Shown here piece by piece: positions 44,527 through 52,049 of a DNA stretch of 64,000 nt (the first letter of the stretch is position 1; every line of letters starts with the position of its first letter). Below the pieces are notes generated by a model, which searched no databases, was not told the origin of the DNA, and was given only the letters and a program-made list of their open reading frames with translations. This stretch comes from Myxococcales bacterium (lineage in GTDB: Bacteria; Myxococcota_A; Polyangia; Polyangiales; Polyangiaceae), in assembly GCA_016712525.1 (NCBI GenBank), contig JADJQX010000007.1:1302001-1366000 (forward strand). Reading direction: 5' to 3'. The position numbers and the translations under genes are program-made.

Positions 44527-44543
44527 CCTGAACGCACGATCAG
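44527..44543 (-). promoter_or_regulatory. candidate LexA (SOS) box at dnaE2
   Basis: The minus strand reads CTGATCGTGCGTTCAGG, 16 of 17 positions of the Myxococcus xanthus LexA motif as I recall it (CTRHAMRYBYGTTCAGS). It overlaps a TTGACT -35-like sequence (44542-44547). It lies in the 154-bp gap between dnaE2 and the divergent phosphoesterase gene, so either or both may be under SOS control. Confidence 0.7.
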
Positions 44544-44628
44544 TCAAGACACGGAGGATGTGCACGATGCATGGGAAATTCGGCCGAATTTCGACCAGGG
44601 CACGATCGGGGCGGCCTATCCTGACGGC

Positions 44629-45513
44629 ATGCGGAGACACCTCGTGCTGCCGGCTCGTGGGCGCGCGCTCGTGTCGACCGATTTGCACGGCAACCTCGCC
44701 GACTTCGAGGCCCTCGCCGCGCGGTTCGAGGCCTTGGTCTCCGAGGAGCCTCACACCCACTGGATCTTGGCGGGGGACCTCGTGCACGGCCCCGACGACA
44801 CGACGGCCGCGTCGCACCACCCGCTCTACGGCTACCCCGACGACTCGGCGCGCCTCGTCCGCGAGGTGTCCGAGCTCGTCGCGCGCTACCCGGACCGGGT
44901 GCACGTGCTGCTCGGGAACCACGACCATGGGCACGTCGGCGGGCCCCATACGGCCAAGTTCCACGCCGACGAGGTAGCGGCGCTCGAGGCGCGCCTCGGC
45001 TCCGGCGAGCGGGCCGCGCTCTCGGCCCTCTTCGCACGGGCACGGCTCGCGGTGGCGCTCCCCTGCGGGGCGCTCGTCTGCCACGGCTCACCCGACGACA
45101 CACTCGAGCGGCTCGAGGATCTCGACACGATCGACCTCGACCCCGCGCGCAACGACGCCTACCAGAGGCGCGTGCTCGCGACCTTGCTCGGCTCGTACGG
45201 CCAGCCCGAGGCGCGCACGGCCCGCTTGCTCACGAAGCTCTCGCGCACGCTCCCCTTCCCGCTCACGTTCGTCGTGCATGGGCACGACAAGGACGAACGC
45301 GGCATCTTCTGGGAGGGGAAAAACCAGGTGTGCCCCGTGCTCTTCGGCGCGTTCCGCGAAGAGCGGCGGTGCCTCGTGCTCGACCTCGAGCGAGCCTACG
45401 CCGACGCTCACGATCTCCGTGACGGCCTGGAAATCGTGCGGGTTCACCACGCTTCGCTCGACGGCGAGGCCCCGCCGAGCGAGCCTCCGCCGATGGCCCG
45501 GCGTTTCACGTGA
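44629..45513 (+). CDS. calcineurin-like metallophosphoesterase
   Basis: A 294-aa metallophosphoesterase: STDLHGNLADF (metal Asp/His), ILAGDLVHGPDD, LLGNHDHGHVG, VCHGSPDD and FVVHGHDKDERG give the five conserved metal-binding blocks. No signal peptide. Substrate unknown: family members cleave proteins, nucleic acids or dinucleotides. ATG 44629 has TATCCT 6 nt upstream with no Shine-Dalgarno. Divergent from dnaE2 with a LexA-like box in between. Confidence 0.88.
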   Translation: MRRHLVLPARGRALVSTDLHGNLADFEALAARFEALVSEEPHTHWILAGDLVHGPDDTTAASHHPLYGYPDDSARLVREVSELVARYPDRVHVLLGNHDHGHVGGPHTAKFHADEVAALEARLGSGERAALSALFARARLAVALPCGALVCHGSPDDTLERLEDLDTIDLDPARNDAYQRRVLATLLGSYGQPEARTARLLTKLSRTLPFPLTFVVHGHDKDERGIFWEGKNQVCPVLFGAFREERRCLVLDLERAYADAHDLRDGLEIVRVHHASLDGEAPPSEPPPMARRFT

Positions 45514-45571
45514 GCTCCGGGCGCTCCGGTAGGGCTTTGGCAAGCCTCGTCCGACGCGGTAAGGGACGGGC

Positions 45572-46642
45572 ATGCGCGTCGCACGTTTCGTCACGCTCCT
45601 CTCGGTAGGGCTCGGGCTCGCGGGCGCCTGCGCGACGCCCAAGGTCCCCGAGGCGCCTCACGACGCGGGCGCTCTCGTCGACGCGAACGACGCCGACGCG
45701 GACGACGCCGACGCGAACGACGCCGACGCGAACGACGCCGACGCGAGCGACGCCGACGCGAGCGATGCCCTCCCGCGACGCGCGGCGTTCGCGGCCCAGG
45801 GGAGCTGCCCCGACGGAATGGCCGAGATCGAGCCGCACGTGTGCATGGACCGATGGGAGGCGTCGATCGTGGTGATGAGCCCCGAGGGCAGGCTCGTGCC
45901 GAACCCACCGAACCGCACCCCCGAGGACACCGAAGACTTCCGCGCCGTGTCCCAGCCCGGGGTGTTCCCGCAGACGTACGTGAGCGCCCACCAGGCCGAG
46001 GACGCGTGCTCGGCGGCCGGAAAGCGCCTCTGCTCGCACGCCGAGTGGATGACCGCGTGCGAGGGGAGCCGAAAGCTCGCCTACCCGTACGGAGAGCGCC
46101 GGGCGGCCGGCACCTGCAACGACGACGGACGGAGCCCCATCGCCGTGGTGTTCCCGGGAGCGCTCTTGCCGACCCACGCCCACGGGACAGCGACGGCCCC
46201 CACCTCCGCCAAGGGCGCGAAGAGCCAAGGGAAAACGAAGGGCGGGAAGGCGCGGGTCGGCGCCAAGAAAGGCGCACCTTCGACCAAGAAGGGCGGGAAG
46301 AAGGGCCGCGGAAAAAAGGGCTCGAGCGGCCCGACCCCGGGCGTGGATCCGTCGGTCTGGACGAAGCTCAACGACCCACGCCTCGGCGAGGTGTCGGGCA
46401 CGTTCACGCATACCGGAGAGAGGGCCACGTGCCACAACGAGCTCGACGTCTTCGACCTCGTCGGGAACGCACACGAGTGGGTCTCGGACGAGCTACCGAA
46501 CGGCAACGGCATGTTCGCCGGAGGGTACTTTCAAGACGTGCAGATCAACGGCGAGGGGTGCCACTACCGAACGACCGCGCACGCCCGCACCTACCGCGAC
46601 TACTCGATCGGCTTCCGCTGCTGCCTGGACGCTCCGGAGTAG
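45572..46642 (+). CDS. SUMF1/FGE-like lipoprotein with Asp repeats and Lys-rich insert
   Basis: A 356-aa protein. A signal peptide with lipobox LAGAC, then six 5-aa repeats DA(N/D/S)DA (residues 37-66, DNA 45680-45769), a formylglycine-generating-enzyme-type fold (CMDRWEAS, VSAHQAEDACSAAGKRLCSHAEW, DLVGNAHEWVSDE, IGFRCCLD), interrupted at about residues 210-252 by a strongly basic Lys/Gly-rich insert. Surface SUMF1-fold lipoproteins are common in myxobacteria and usually not sulfatase activators. ATG 45572, TAAGGG 6 nt upstream. The acidic repeat and the basic insert could pair with each other or bind polyanions (inference). Confidence 0.8.
   Translation: MRVARFVTLLSVGLGLAGACATPKVPEAPHDAGALVDANDADADDADANDADANDADASDADASDALPRRAAFAAQGSCPDGMAEIEPHVCMDRWEASIVVMSPEGRLVPNPPNRTPEDTEDFRAVSQPGVFPQTYVSAHQAEDACSAAGKRLCSHAEWMTACEGSRKLAYPYGERRAAGTCNDDGRSPIAVVFPGALLPTHAHGTATAPTSAKGAKSQGKTKGGKARVGAKKGAPSTKKGGKKGRGKKGSSGPTPGVDPSVWTKLNDPRLGEVSGTFTHTGERATCHNELDVFDLVGNAHEWVSDELPNGNGMFAGGYFQDVQINGEGCHYRTTAHARTYRDYSIGFRCCLDAPE
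45680..45769 (+). repeat. six tandem 15-bp repeats coding DA(N/D/S)DA
   Basis: Six units of gacgcg-NNN-gacgcc-like sequence in frame, encoding DANDA, DADDA, DANDA, DANDA, DASDA, DASDA. It is a spacer between the lipid anchor and the SUMF1 fold; the copy number may vary between strains. Confidence 0.8.
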
Positions 46643-46783
46643 CTCCGCCGGGCATTCGACCCGATTCCTCGAGCCCCTGAGCGTCGTCGGAGTGCGGCGC
46701 CGCCCGCGAAAACGGGCCCCGAATCGTAGCCGTCGATAGCGCCGCGGGCCCCACGCACGTGCGCGGGAGCGGAGCGCGGCGCT

Positions 46784-47068
46784 TCACGCAGCGACGACGT
46801 GAGCGGCCGAGAGGGCGCGGATGGGGCGAAGGGACGACGTGCCGAGCGCCGTCGCGAGGGCGAGGCCCGAGAGCGAGAGGCGCATGCGGAGCGCGTCGAC
46901 ATGGCCTTCGTGGTGGAGCCGTGCGACGACGTGCTTCACGTCGGCCTTGCGGACGTCGAGGTCGGTCGCGAGGTCTTGTGCGGTGACGACGCGGCGCGCG
47001 CGCTGCGCCGAGGCGAGCGCGACGAGGACGTGGGCAGCGAGGGACTTCGGGTCGATCGAGGTCGTCAT
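46784..47068 (-). CDS. small winged-helix-like protein
   Basis: A 94-aa protein. A helix-turn-helix pattern (VVTAQDLATDLDVRKADVKHVVARLHHEGHVDAL) fills the centre, followed by short hydrophobic strands (LSLSGLALATALG). It is probably a DNA-binding regulator. ATG 47068 has no Shine-Dalgarno. Upstream lies a less GC-rich 232-bp region with 10-bp direct repeats. Downstream it is convergent with the SUMF1 lipoprotein gene. A link with imuB, whose 3' end is 232 bp upstream, is not shown. Confidence 0.6.
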   Translation of the reverse strand: MTTSIDPKSLAAHVLVALASAQRARRVVTAQDLATDLDVRKADVKHVVARLHHEGHVDALRMRLSLSGLALATALGTSSLRPIRALSAAHVVAA

Positions 47069-47128
47069 GGGGAGGGCTTTCGAGAGGGGCTCGGGGCGTT
47101 CCCCGGCCGTGTTTCGTGGTTGGCGTGC

Positions 47129-47198
47129 GTGTAAACCACACATTGTGCACTGTGCAAGGACAAGAGACATACATGTGGGACCACAAGCGACCACATGC
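47129..47198 (-). promoter_or_regulatory. promoter region with 10-bp direct repeats upstream of the HTH gene
   Basis: On the minus strand TTGCAC (47152-47157) lies about 16 nt from TTTACA (47130-47135). Just upstream are two direct repeats, GACCACAAGC and GACCACATGC (47179-47198, 9/10 identical), one helical turn apart. A local AT-rich stretch at about 47208-47260 may be an UP element. Confidence 0.5.
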
Positions 47199-47300
47199 GA
47201 CCCGAACCTATTGAAATATCGCAACTTTTTGGCACTTATCGAAGTGAACGGGGCGGTCGTTCGAATGACCACGGGACGCCTCTCGTGACGTCGAGGCGCG

Positions 47301-48902
47301 TCAATCGAGCCATCCGAGCACCCTGGCGGCCCCCAGCGTCTTGTCGAGCTCGACCCACGCCGGGCGGCCTTCGACCGTGGCGGCGACGACGTCGCGGGGG
47401 CCCGAAGCCTCGCGCCACCACGCGAGCGACTCGTACCGCGCGACGAAACGAAACGGGACGACGAGCCGGCGCGACACGGGCATGGGCTCGGGGAGCAAAC
47501 ACGACGGCTCGGGAGAGGCCTGTGGAGAGAGCGAAGGCCCGGGATCGTACGCGGGGCGCACGGGGACCTTGGCGAAGAACGGCACGAGGGTAGAGCGCTC
47601 GGAGGGAGACCACGAGTCGCCCAAGGTGAGCTTTCCGACCGAGGCCTCACCGAGCTCGGTGCAGAGCTCGGCAACGAGCAGAGGCAGCGCGCGCGCCTCG
47701 CGGCTCTCGGGCTCGAAGAGCGACCGGGGCACCTCGGGACGCGGGGCGTGCTCGTCGGCGCGGAGCGTGAGGGCGAGCACCGGCGCGGGCAAGAGCGTGC
47801 GCTCGAGGCGTGTTCGAAGGAGGACACGCATCTCCTTGGGGTTCGACATCGGCACGGGGAGCGTGAGCGTGAGCGTGCGACGCGTGCGACGCGGCCTCGG
47901 CCCGGCGGGGAGCGTGTCGTCGGGACGGGCGCGGGCGTCGAGCTCGAGGACGAGCGAGAGCTTCGTGACACCGACGCCGCGGCCCTCGAGCCTGGACGCG
48001 AGGCGCGAGGTGAGCGTGGCGACCACGAACCCGAGGGCCTCGAGCGAGTCGGTCCCGTACTCGAGCTCGATGGTCTCGGAGGGGCACTTCGGAGGGACGT
48101 ACGGGGTGAGCGGGGTGCGATCGTCGCCTTCGAGGAGGGGCAAGAGGCGCGCGGCCTCGGTGCCGAGCCGAGCGCCGAGCGCCTTTCGTGGCAGCGTGAG
48201 CAGATCGCGCGCGGTACGGAGCCCGAGGCGGCGAAGGGTGCGCACGGTGGGCTCGTCGAGCGGGAGACCTTCGATCGGGAGCTCCGAGAGCGCCTCGTGA
48301 TCCCGCCCGTGAGGGACGAGGAGGTGCGACGTGGACGTGCCCACGAGGGCCGTCGCGATGGACCTCGCCACACGGGGCCCCCCGGCGAGCGCGAGGCGGC
48401 AGGCGTGGCCCGAGGCTCGAACCATGCTCTCGAGGCGTTCGAGCAAGCGCGCCTCGCCCGTGAGCTCGGCGGGCTCGACGCCGGGCTCGTGAGGCCTCGG
48501 GTCGGCGAAGAGATGGGCGCAGCCGGTGACGTCGACCCAGACCGTGTCGTCACCGGCCGTACCTCGCGCGAACGCCACCGTGGCTCCGAACGCGAGCGAC
48601 GACTCGGCGAGGCGCTCGAGGGCGCGCACGAGGGCCTCTTCGGTGACGAGCCCCACCGTGAGCGACGCGAGGCGTGCCCGCGCCGCGGCGATCGTCTGCC
48701 CTGGCAAAATGCCGGCGGCGCGCGCCTTCTCGCACACCGCGTGGATCCGGACGTTGCCCGTGAGCGAGGACTCGTCCATGTCGGGGCGCGAAGCGAGCAC
48801 GACGGCCCGCGCCGGACGGGGCTCGCCCTCGAGCGGGGCCCCTGGGACGAGACGGACGACCTCGAGCGCGAGGTTCGGGAGCACGATGGCGACGACGCGC
48901 AT
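47301..48902 (-). CDS. imuB: Y-family polymerase-like protein ImuB
   Basis: A 533-aa Y-family polymerase homologue. The N terminus MRVVAIVLPNLALEVV replaces the usual catalytic DxDxFF motif, so the polymerase site is inactive, as known for ImuB; DVTGCAHLF and a palm/little-finger region remain. The C-terminal half is the extended ImuB tail that links to DnaE2 and the sliding clamp. ATG 48902 overlaps the imuA stop (TGATG). It should form the mutasome with ImuA and DnaE2. Confidence 0.92.
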   Translation of the reverse strand: MRVVAIVLPNLALEVVRLVPGAPLEGEPRPARAVVLASRPDMDESSLTGNVRIHAVCEKARAAGILPGQTIAAARARLASLTVGLVTEEALVRALERLAESSLAFGATVAFARGTAGDDTVWVDVTGCAHLFADPRPHEPGVEPAELTGEARLLERLESMVRASGHACRLALAGGPRVARSIATALVGTSTSHLLVPHGRDHEALSELPIEGLPLDEPTVRTLRRLGLRTARDLLTLPRKALGARLGTEAARLLPLLEGDDRTPLTPYVPPKCPSETIELEYGTDSLEALGFVVATLTSRLASRLEGRGVGVTKLSLVLELDARARPDDTLPAGPRPRRTRRTLTLTLPVPMSNPKEMRVLLRTRLERTLLPAPVLALTLRADEHAPRPEVPRSLFEPESREARALPLLVAELCTELGEASVGKLTLGDSWSPSERSTLVPFFAKVPVRPAYDPGPSLSPQASPEPSCLLPEPMPVSRRLVVPFRFVARYESLAWWREASGPRDVVAATVEGRPAWVELDKTLGAARVLGWLD

Positions 48903-49636
48903 CAGGGCCTCGCGGACGGGAGAGTGAGCGCGTGGACGGGCGCGAGCGTGGGCGCGGGCTCGGAACGGCCCACGGGGCGTGAACGAAGGGAGATCGACCT
49001 CGCCTGCCCCGTGCGGCCTCGACGCTCGCGCGCGACGCGGACGTGGATCGACTCGGGGAGCCGCTCGAGCTCGAGGCGCAGCGCGGTAGGCCACGATCCG
49101 TGTGCGGAGAAGGCGTCCGTGAGGAGGAGCACGCGGGCCCCCACGTCCTCGGCGGAGAGCGCGAGCCGACGCACGGCGCGCTCGTCGAGCCCGCGGGGCC
49201 GAGGGCCTTCGTTCGCCCCCTGAGCGACGGCGACGACGGCGAACGCTCCGGTCGCGAGCGCCTTCAAGGCCACGCGCCCCAGAGCCTCGCGCGGCGCGCG
49301 GACCACGAGCAGACGCTCGGGATCGACGCCACCGACGAGCACCTCCGGAGCGTAGAGGCTCGGCGCCCCCTCGGCTTCGATCCATGCGCAATGCACATGG
49401 TTCCCCGCGCGCTGCGCGGCCCGCATGGCGGCGAGCGTGACGGTCGTCCCCCCTCCATGGGCGTGAGGGGCCGAGAGCTCCGTGACCCCACGGGGCAGCC
49501 CCCCATCGGGCAAGACTCGCGCGAGCTCGGGCCAGTCGAGGTCGAGCACCTGAGACGCGGCCATGCGCCGATCGCCGAGATGCACACCGAGGGTCGTGAG
49601 CTTTTCGAAGGCGTGGAGCGCCGTTGCCGCCGACAT
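48902..49636 (-). CDS. imuA: ImuA, RecA-like mutasome protein
   Basis: A 244-aa RecA-fold protein. It opens MSAATALHAFEKLTTLGV; GVTELSAPHAHGGGTTVTLA is in the Walker A position but lacks the Lys, as in ImuA, which has lost RecA ATPase residues. It also has HVHCAWIEAEG and LALSAEDVGARVLLLTDAF. Start ATG 49636 is preferred: the LexA-like box (49637-49653) and a TAGGAT -10 box (49644-49649) lie directly upstream, giving a leaderless layout; ATG 49660 would be inside the operator. First gene of imuA-imuB. Confidence 0.9.
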   Translation of the reverse strand: MSAATALHAFEKLTTLGVHLGDRRMAASQVLDLDWPELARVLPDGGLPRGVTELSAPHAHGGGTTVTLAAMRAAQRAGNHVHCAWIEAEGAPSLYAPEVLVGGVDPERLLVVRAPREALGRVALKALATGAFAVVAVAQGANEGPRPRGLDERAVRRLALSAEDVGARVLLLTDAFSAHGSWPTALRLELERLPESIHVRVARERRGRTGQARSISLRSRPVGRSEPAPTLAPVHALTLPSARP

Positions 49637-49653
49637 ACTGAACATCCTATCAG
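49637..49653 (-). promoter_or_regulatory. candidate LexA (SOS) box and -10 of imuA
   Basis: The minus strand reads CTGATAGGATGTTCAGT, sharing CTGAT-N5-GTTCAG with the dnaE2 box. TAGGAT (the -10) is inside it and TTGCGC lies 16 nt upstream, so a bound repressor would block RNA polymerase. It lies in the short divergent gap to larE. Confidence 0.7.
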
Positions 49654-49707
49654 CACACATGGGCCGCGCAAGCCGAATCGGGGGTTCTTTGCTAAGAGCT
49701 TGGATTC

Positions 49708-50559
49708 GTGAGCCGAATTCCGTCCGATCCCGCCTTCGATCGCCTCGTCGCGACCTTCGACGACGTGCCGTCCGTGCTCGTCTGTTACTCGGGCGGCACG
49801 GACAGCGCGCTCGTGCTCGCCGTGGCGCACGCCCTGCGCGGCTCGAACGCCGTGGGGATGACCGCCGTGAGCCCGAGCCTCGCCCCCTCGGAGCGCGACG
49901 ACGCGATCACCCTCGCGCGCGAGATCGGCGCCCGCCACGAGCTCGTCGCGTCGAGCGAGATCGACGACGAGCGCTACGCCCAGAACGGCGCCGATCGCTG
50001 CTTCCACTGCAAGAGCGAGCTCTATCGCGTCGCGGAGAAGAAGCAGGCCGAGTGGGGCCTCGCGGCGATCATGAACGGCACGAACACGGACGATCTCGGC
50101 GACTATCGCCCAGGCCTCGAGGCCGCGAAGAACGCGGGGGTGCGGAGCCCCTTCGTGGAGGCCGGGCTCGGCAAGGCGGAGGTCCGCAGGCTCGCCGCGC
50201 TGATGGGCCTCCGGGTCTGGGACAAACCCGCGGCCGCGTGCCTCTCGAGCCGCCTACCCTACGGCACGCGAGTGACGCGCGAGCGCCTCGAGCAGATCGC
50301 CACGTTCGAGGCGAGCCTCCGAGCGCTCGGTCTCCGTCAGGTGCGCGTGCGCTGGCACGGCCTCCCGGACGATCGCGGCGCCTTCGCGCGAGTCGAGGTC
50401 GAGAAGAGCGAGCTCGCGGCGGCGTTCGAGCAGCGCGAGGCGATCGTCGAGGCCGGCAAACGCGCGGGCTTCGTCTACGTGACGCTCGACCTCGAGGGCT
50501 ACCGGGTGGGCAGCCACAACGCCGTGCTCGCGGGACGAAGCCTCCGCGTGCTCGCCTGA
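49708..50559 (+). CDS. larE: ATP-dependent sulfur transferase LarE-like
   Basis: A 283-aa PP-loop enzyme. SGGTDS at 28-33, CFHC at 98-101, and KPAAACLSSRLPYG with C178 in the position of the sacrificial Cys of Lactiplantibacillus LarE. LarE sulfurates the nickel-pincer cofactor precursor; LarB and LarC are not in the window, and no obvious nickel-pincer racemase is nearby. It starts at GTG 49708 with TAAGAG 9 nt upstream, divergent from imuA by 71 bp. The family is clear; the role without larBC is unresolved. Confidence 0.88.
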   Translation: MSRIPSDPAFDRLVATFDDVPSVLVCYSGGTDSALVLAVAHALRGSNAVGMTAVSPSLAPSERDDAITLAREIGARHELVASSEIDDERYAQNGADRCFHCKSELYRVAEKKQAEWGLAAIMNGTNTDDLGDYRPGLEAAKNAGVRSPFVEAGLGKAEVRRLAALMGLRVWDKPAAACLSSRLPYGTRVTRERLEQIATFEASLRALGLRQVRVRWHGLPDDRGAFARVEVEKSELAAAFEQREAIVEAGKRAGFVYVTLDLEGYRVGSHNAVLAGRSLRVLA

Positions 50560-50576
50560 GATCGACGCGCGCGAAG

Positions 50577-50596
50577 CTGGTCGACCTGCCGACCAG
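50577..50596 (+). terminator. hairpin after larE
   Basis: CTGGTCG (50577-50583) pairs with CGACCAG (50590-50596), 6-nt loop, 17 bp past the larE stop. No U-run. Confidence 0.4.
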
Positions 50597-50717
50597 CGCG
50601 ACGCGATCGCGCGACGACGAGCGAGCGGGCGGGCGTGGTCGGATCGTCGACCATTGGCGGACCGCGATCCGAGGGGGACACTGAGGGGGTAACCGCATCG
50701 CTTCGGAGGTCACCATC

Positions 50718-51533
50718 ATGAAGCTTCGTACTGCCGCGCTCCTCCCCATCGGTCTCGTGGCGTTCGCCGTGGGCGCTTGTGGCTCCGAGGACCTCGGGGA
50801 CGCTTACACCGGCGCGAGCGATCGCACGGTCGTCGTGGGCGACGGCAAGCGCGCCGTGTTCGTGACCCCCGACGGCCAAGACTGCATCCAGGTCGGCGCC
50901 TCGTGCGTGAAGCCTCAGGACAAGTGCGGCGAGGGCGCGCGCGCCGACGTCATCGTCGACTCCAAGGGCAACGTCGTCGAGATCGTGTGCTACCCGCCGC
51001 TCGCCGAGGGCACACCTCCGAAGGACGCGCAGGGCGACGTCGATCTCGCGAAGGAGAACGGGGGCGTCGTGACCCTCGACGGGACGGCCGACGGCGCCGA
51101 CATCACCGGCAACGTGTCGGCGAACGGGAACAACGTCACGGTCTACGGCCAGGGCGCAGGGTTGTCGGTCATCGGCGGGAGCGTGACCGCAGGAGGAAAC
51201 AACTTCTCGATGCGCGGCACCACGGTCCAGAAGGACGTCACCATCAACGGCAACAACGGCACGCTGGTGCTGTCGGACGTCCTCGGCGACGTGACCGTCA
51301 ACGGCAACAACGTCGTCATCGCCGAGTGCACCATCTTCGGGAAGCTCGTCATCAACGGCAACAACGCGAAGCTCGTCGCGAACCGCGTCGCGGGTGGCAT
51401 CACCATCGAGGGCAAAGAGACGCTCTGCGAGTCGAACGTCGCCTTCTCGGACGCCAACGGCGACAAGGTCGTCACGTCCAACGAGCTCGGCGCGGCGTTG
51501 ACCTGCAACGGCGCACAAGGTGGGAAAAAGTAG
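50718..51533 (+). CDS. lipoprotein with NGNN beta-solenoid-like repeats
   Basis: A 271-aa protein. Signal peptide with lipobox VGACG; then a Cys-containing segment (CIQVGASCVKPQDKCG), then about six repeats of 18-22 residues built on VxxNGNN (GNVSANGNN, VTAGGNN, VTINGNN, VTVNGNN, LVINGNN, ITIEG; DNA about 51111-51430). The spacing fits a right-handed beta-solenoid with Asn ladders. ATG 50718 has GGAGG upstream. No enzymatic motif. Probably an exported surface scaffold or adhesin-like protein. Confidence 0.75.
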   Translation: MKLRTAALLPIGLVAFAVGACGSEDLGDAYTGASDRTVVVGDGKRAVFVTPDGQDCIQVGASCVKPQDKCGEGARADVIVDSKGNVVEIVCYPPLAEGTPPKDAQGDVDLAKENGGVVTLDGTADGADITGNVSANGNNVTVYGQGAGLSVIGGSVTAGGNNFSMRGTTVQKDVTINGNNGTLVLSDVLGDVTVNGNNVVIAECTIFGKLVINGNNAKLVANRVAGGITIEGKETLCESNVAFSDANGDKVVTSNELGAALTCNGAQGGKK

Positions 51534-51578
51534 GACAGAAAGTTTCCCGAACGGGCACGATCCGTCCACGATCGGCCC

Positions 51579-52049
51579 GTGACGATGGTGCGCCCCGAAG
51601 ACGTGACCCGGCCAAGCCTCCCCGCGGGGCCCGGGCTCGCGAAAGCCACGACGAAGCTCGTGCTCCACACGAGCTCGGTCCGCACGAGCGACGCCGTCTG
51701 GCGCCGAGCGTTCGACGCGGCCGATTCGGTGAGCGAAGGCGCTGTGCGCGACGAGGGCGGCCGGCGACGGTGGTACGGCTCGACGAGCCTCATCGTCCCG
51801 CTCCCGCCCGAGGCGACCGCGCCGTTCGCCCCCCACGACCTCGCCGCGCGCGACCTCCACGCGAGGCTCCGCGCGACGCGGCTCGCGCGGAACGAGGCCC
51901 AGTCCCGGGCCCCGGCCTCTCTCGGGCCCGTCCAGTGCGAGCTACGTTTTTTGCCCCATCCGCGGGGCCTGAGGGTTGACGTGGAGGTCGAGGCAGCCTT
52001 GATAGAGAGCCCGGGTCGCCGGCCTTCCGCCTCCGAGCCGTCGCCGTGA
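51579..52049 (+). CDS. hypothetical protein, coupled to MerR-TPR gene
   Basis: A 156-aa soluble protein (VLHTSSVRTSDAVWRRAFDAAD; WYGSTSLIVPLPPEA; LHARLRATRLARNEAQ; VDVEVEAALIES). No known motif. It starts at GTG 51579 with no Shine-Dalgarno or -10 box at the usual distance. Its stop overlaps the next start (GTGA), so an operon is likely. The reverse strand is also open over this stretch, but the overlap supports the plus-strand gene. Confidence 0.55.
   Translation: MTMVRPEDVTRPSLPAGPGLAKATTKLVLHTSSVRTSDAVWRRAFDAADSVSEGAVRDEGGRRRWYGSTSLIVPLPPEATAPFAPHDLAARDLHARLRATRLARNEAQSRAPASLGPVQCELRFLPHPRGLRVDVEVEAALIESPGRRPSASEPSP

Noticed and set aside
44537..44537. GTG 44537 as dnaE2 start
   Set aside because: It lies within the LexA-like operator; ATG 44474 gives a family-length protein.
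49660..49660. ATG 49660 as imuA start
   Set aside because: It would put the start inside or before the LexA-like box and the -10; ATG 49636 fits both elements.
50686..50700. GTAACC before the lipoprotein at 50718 as a -35 related to the GTTACG cluster
   Set aside because: It is too near the Shine-Dalgarno to serve as a -35, and single GTAAC words are common enough by chance.
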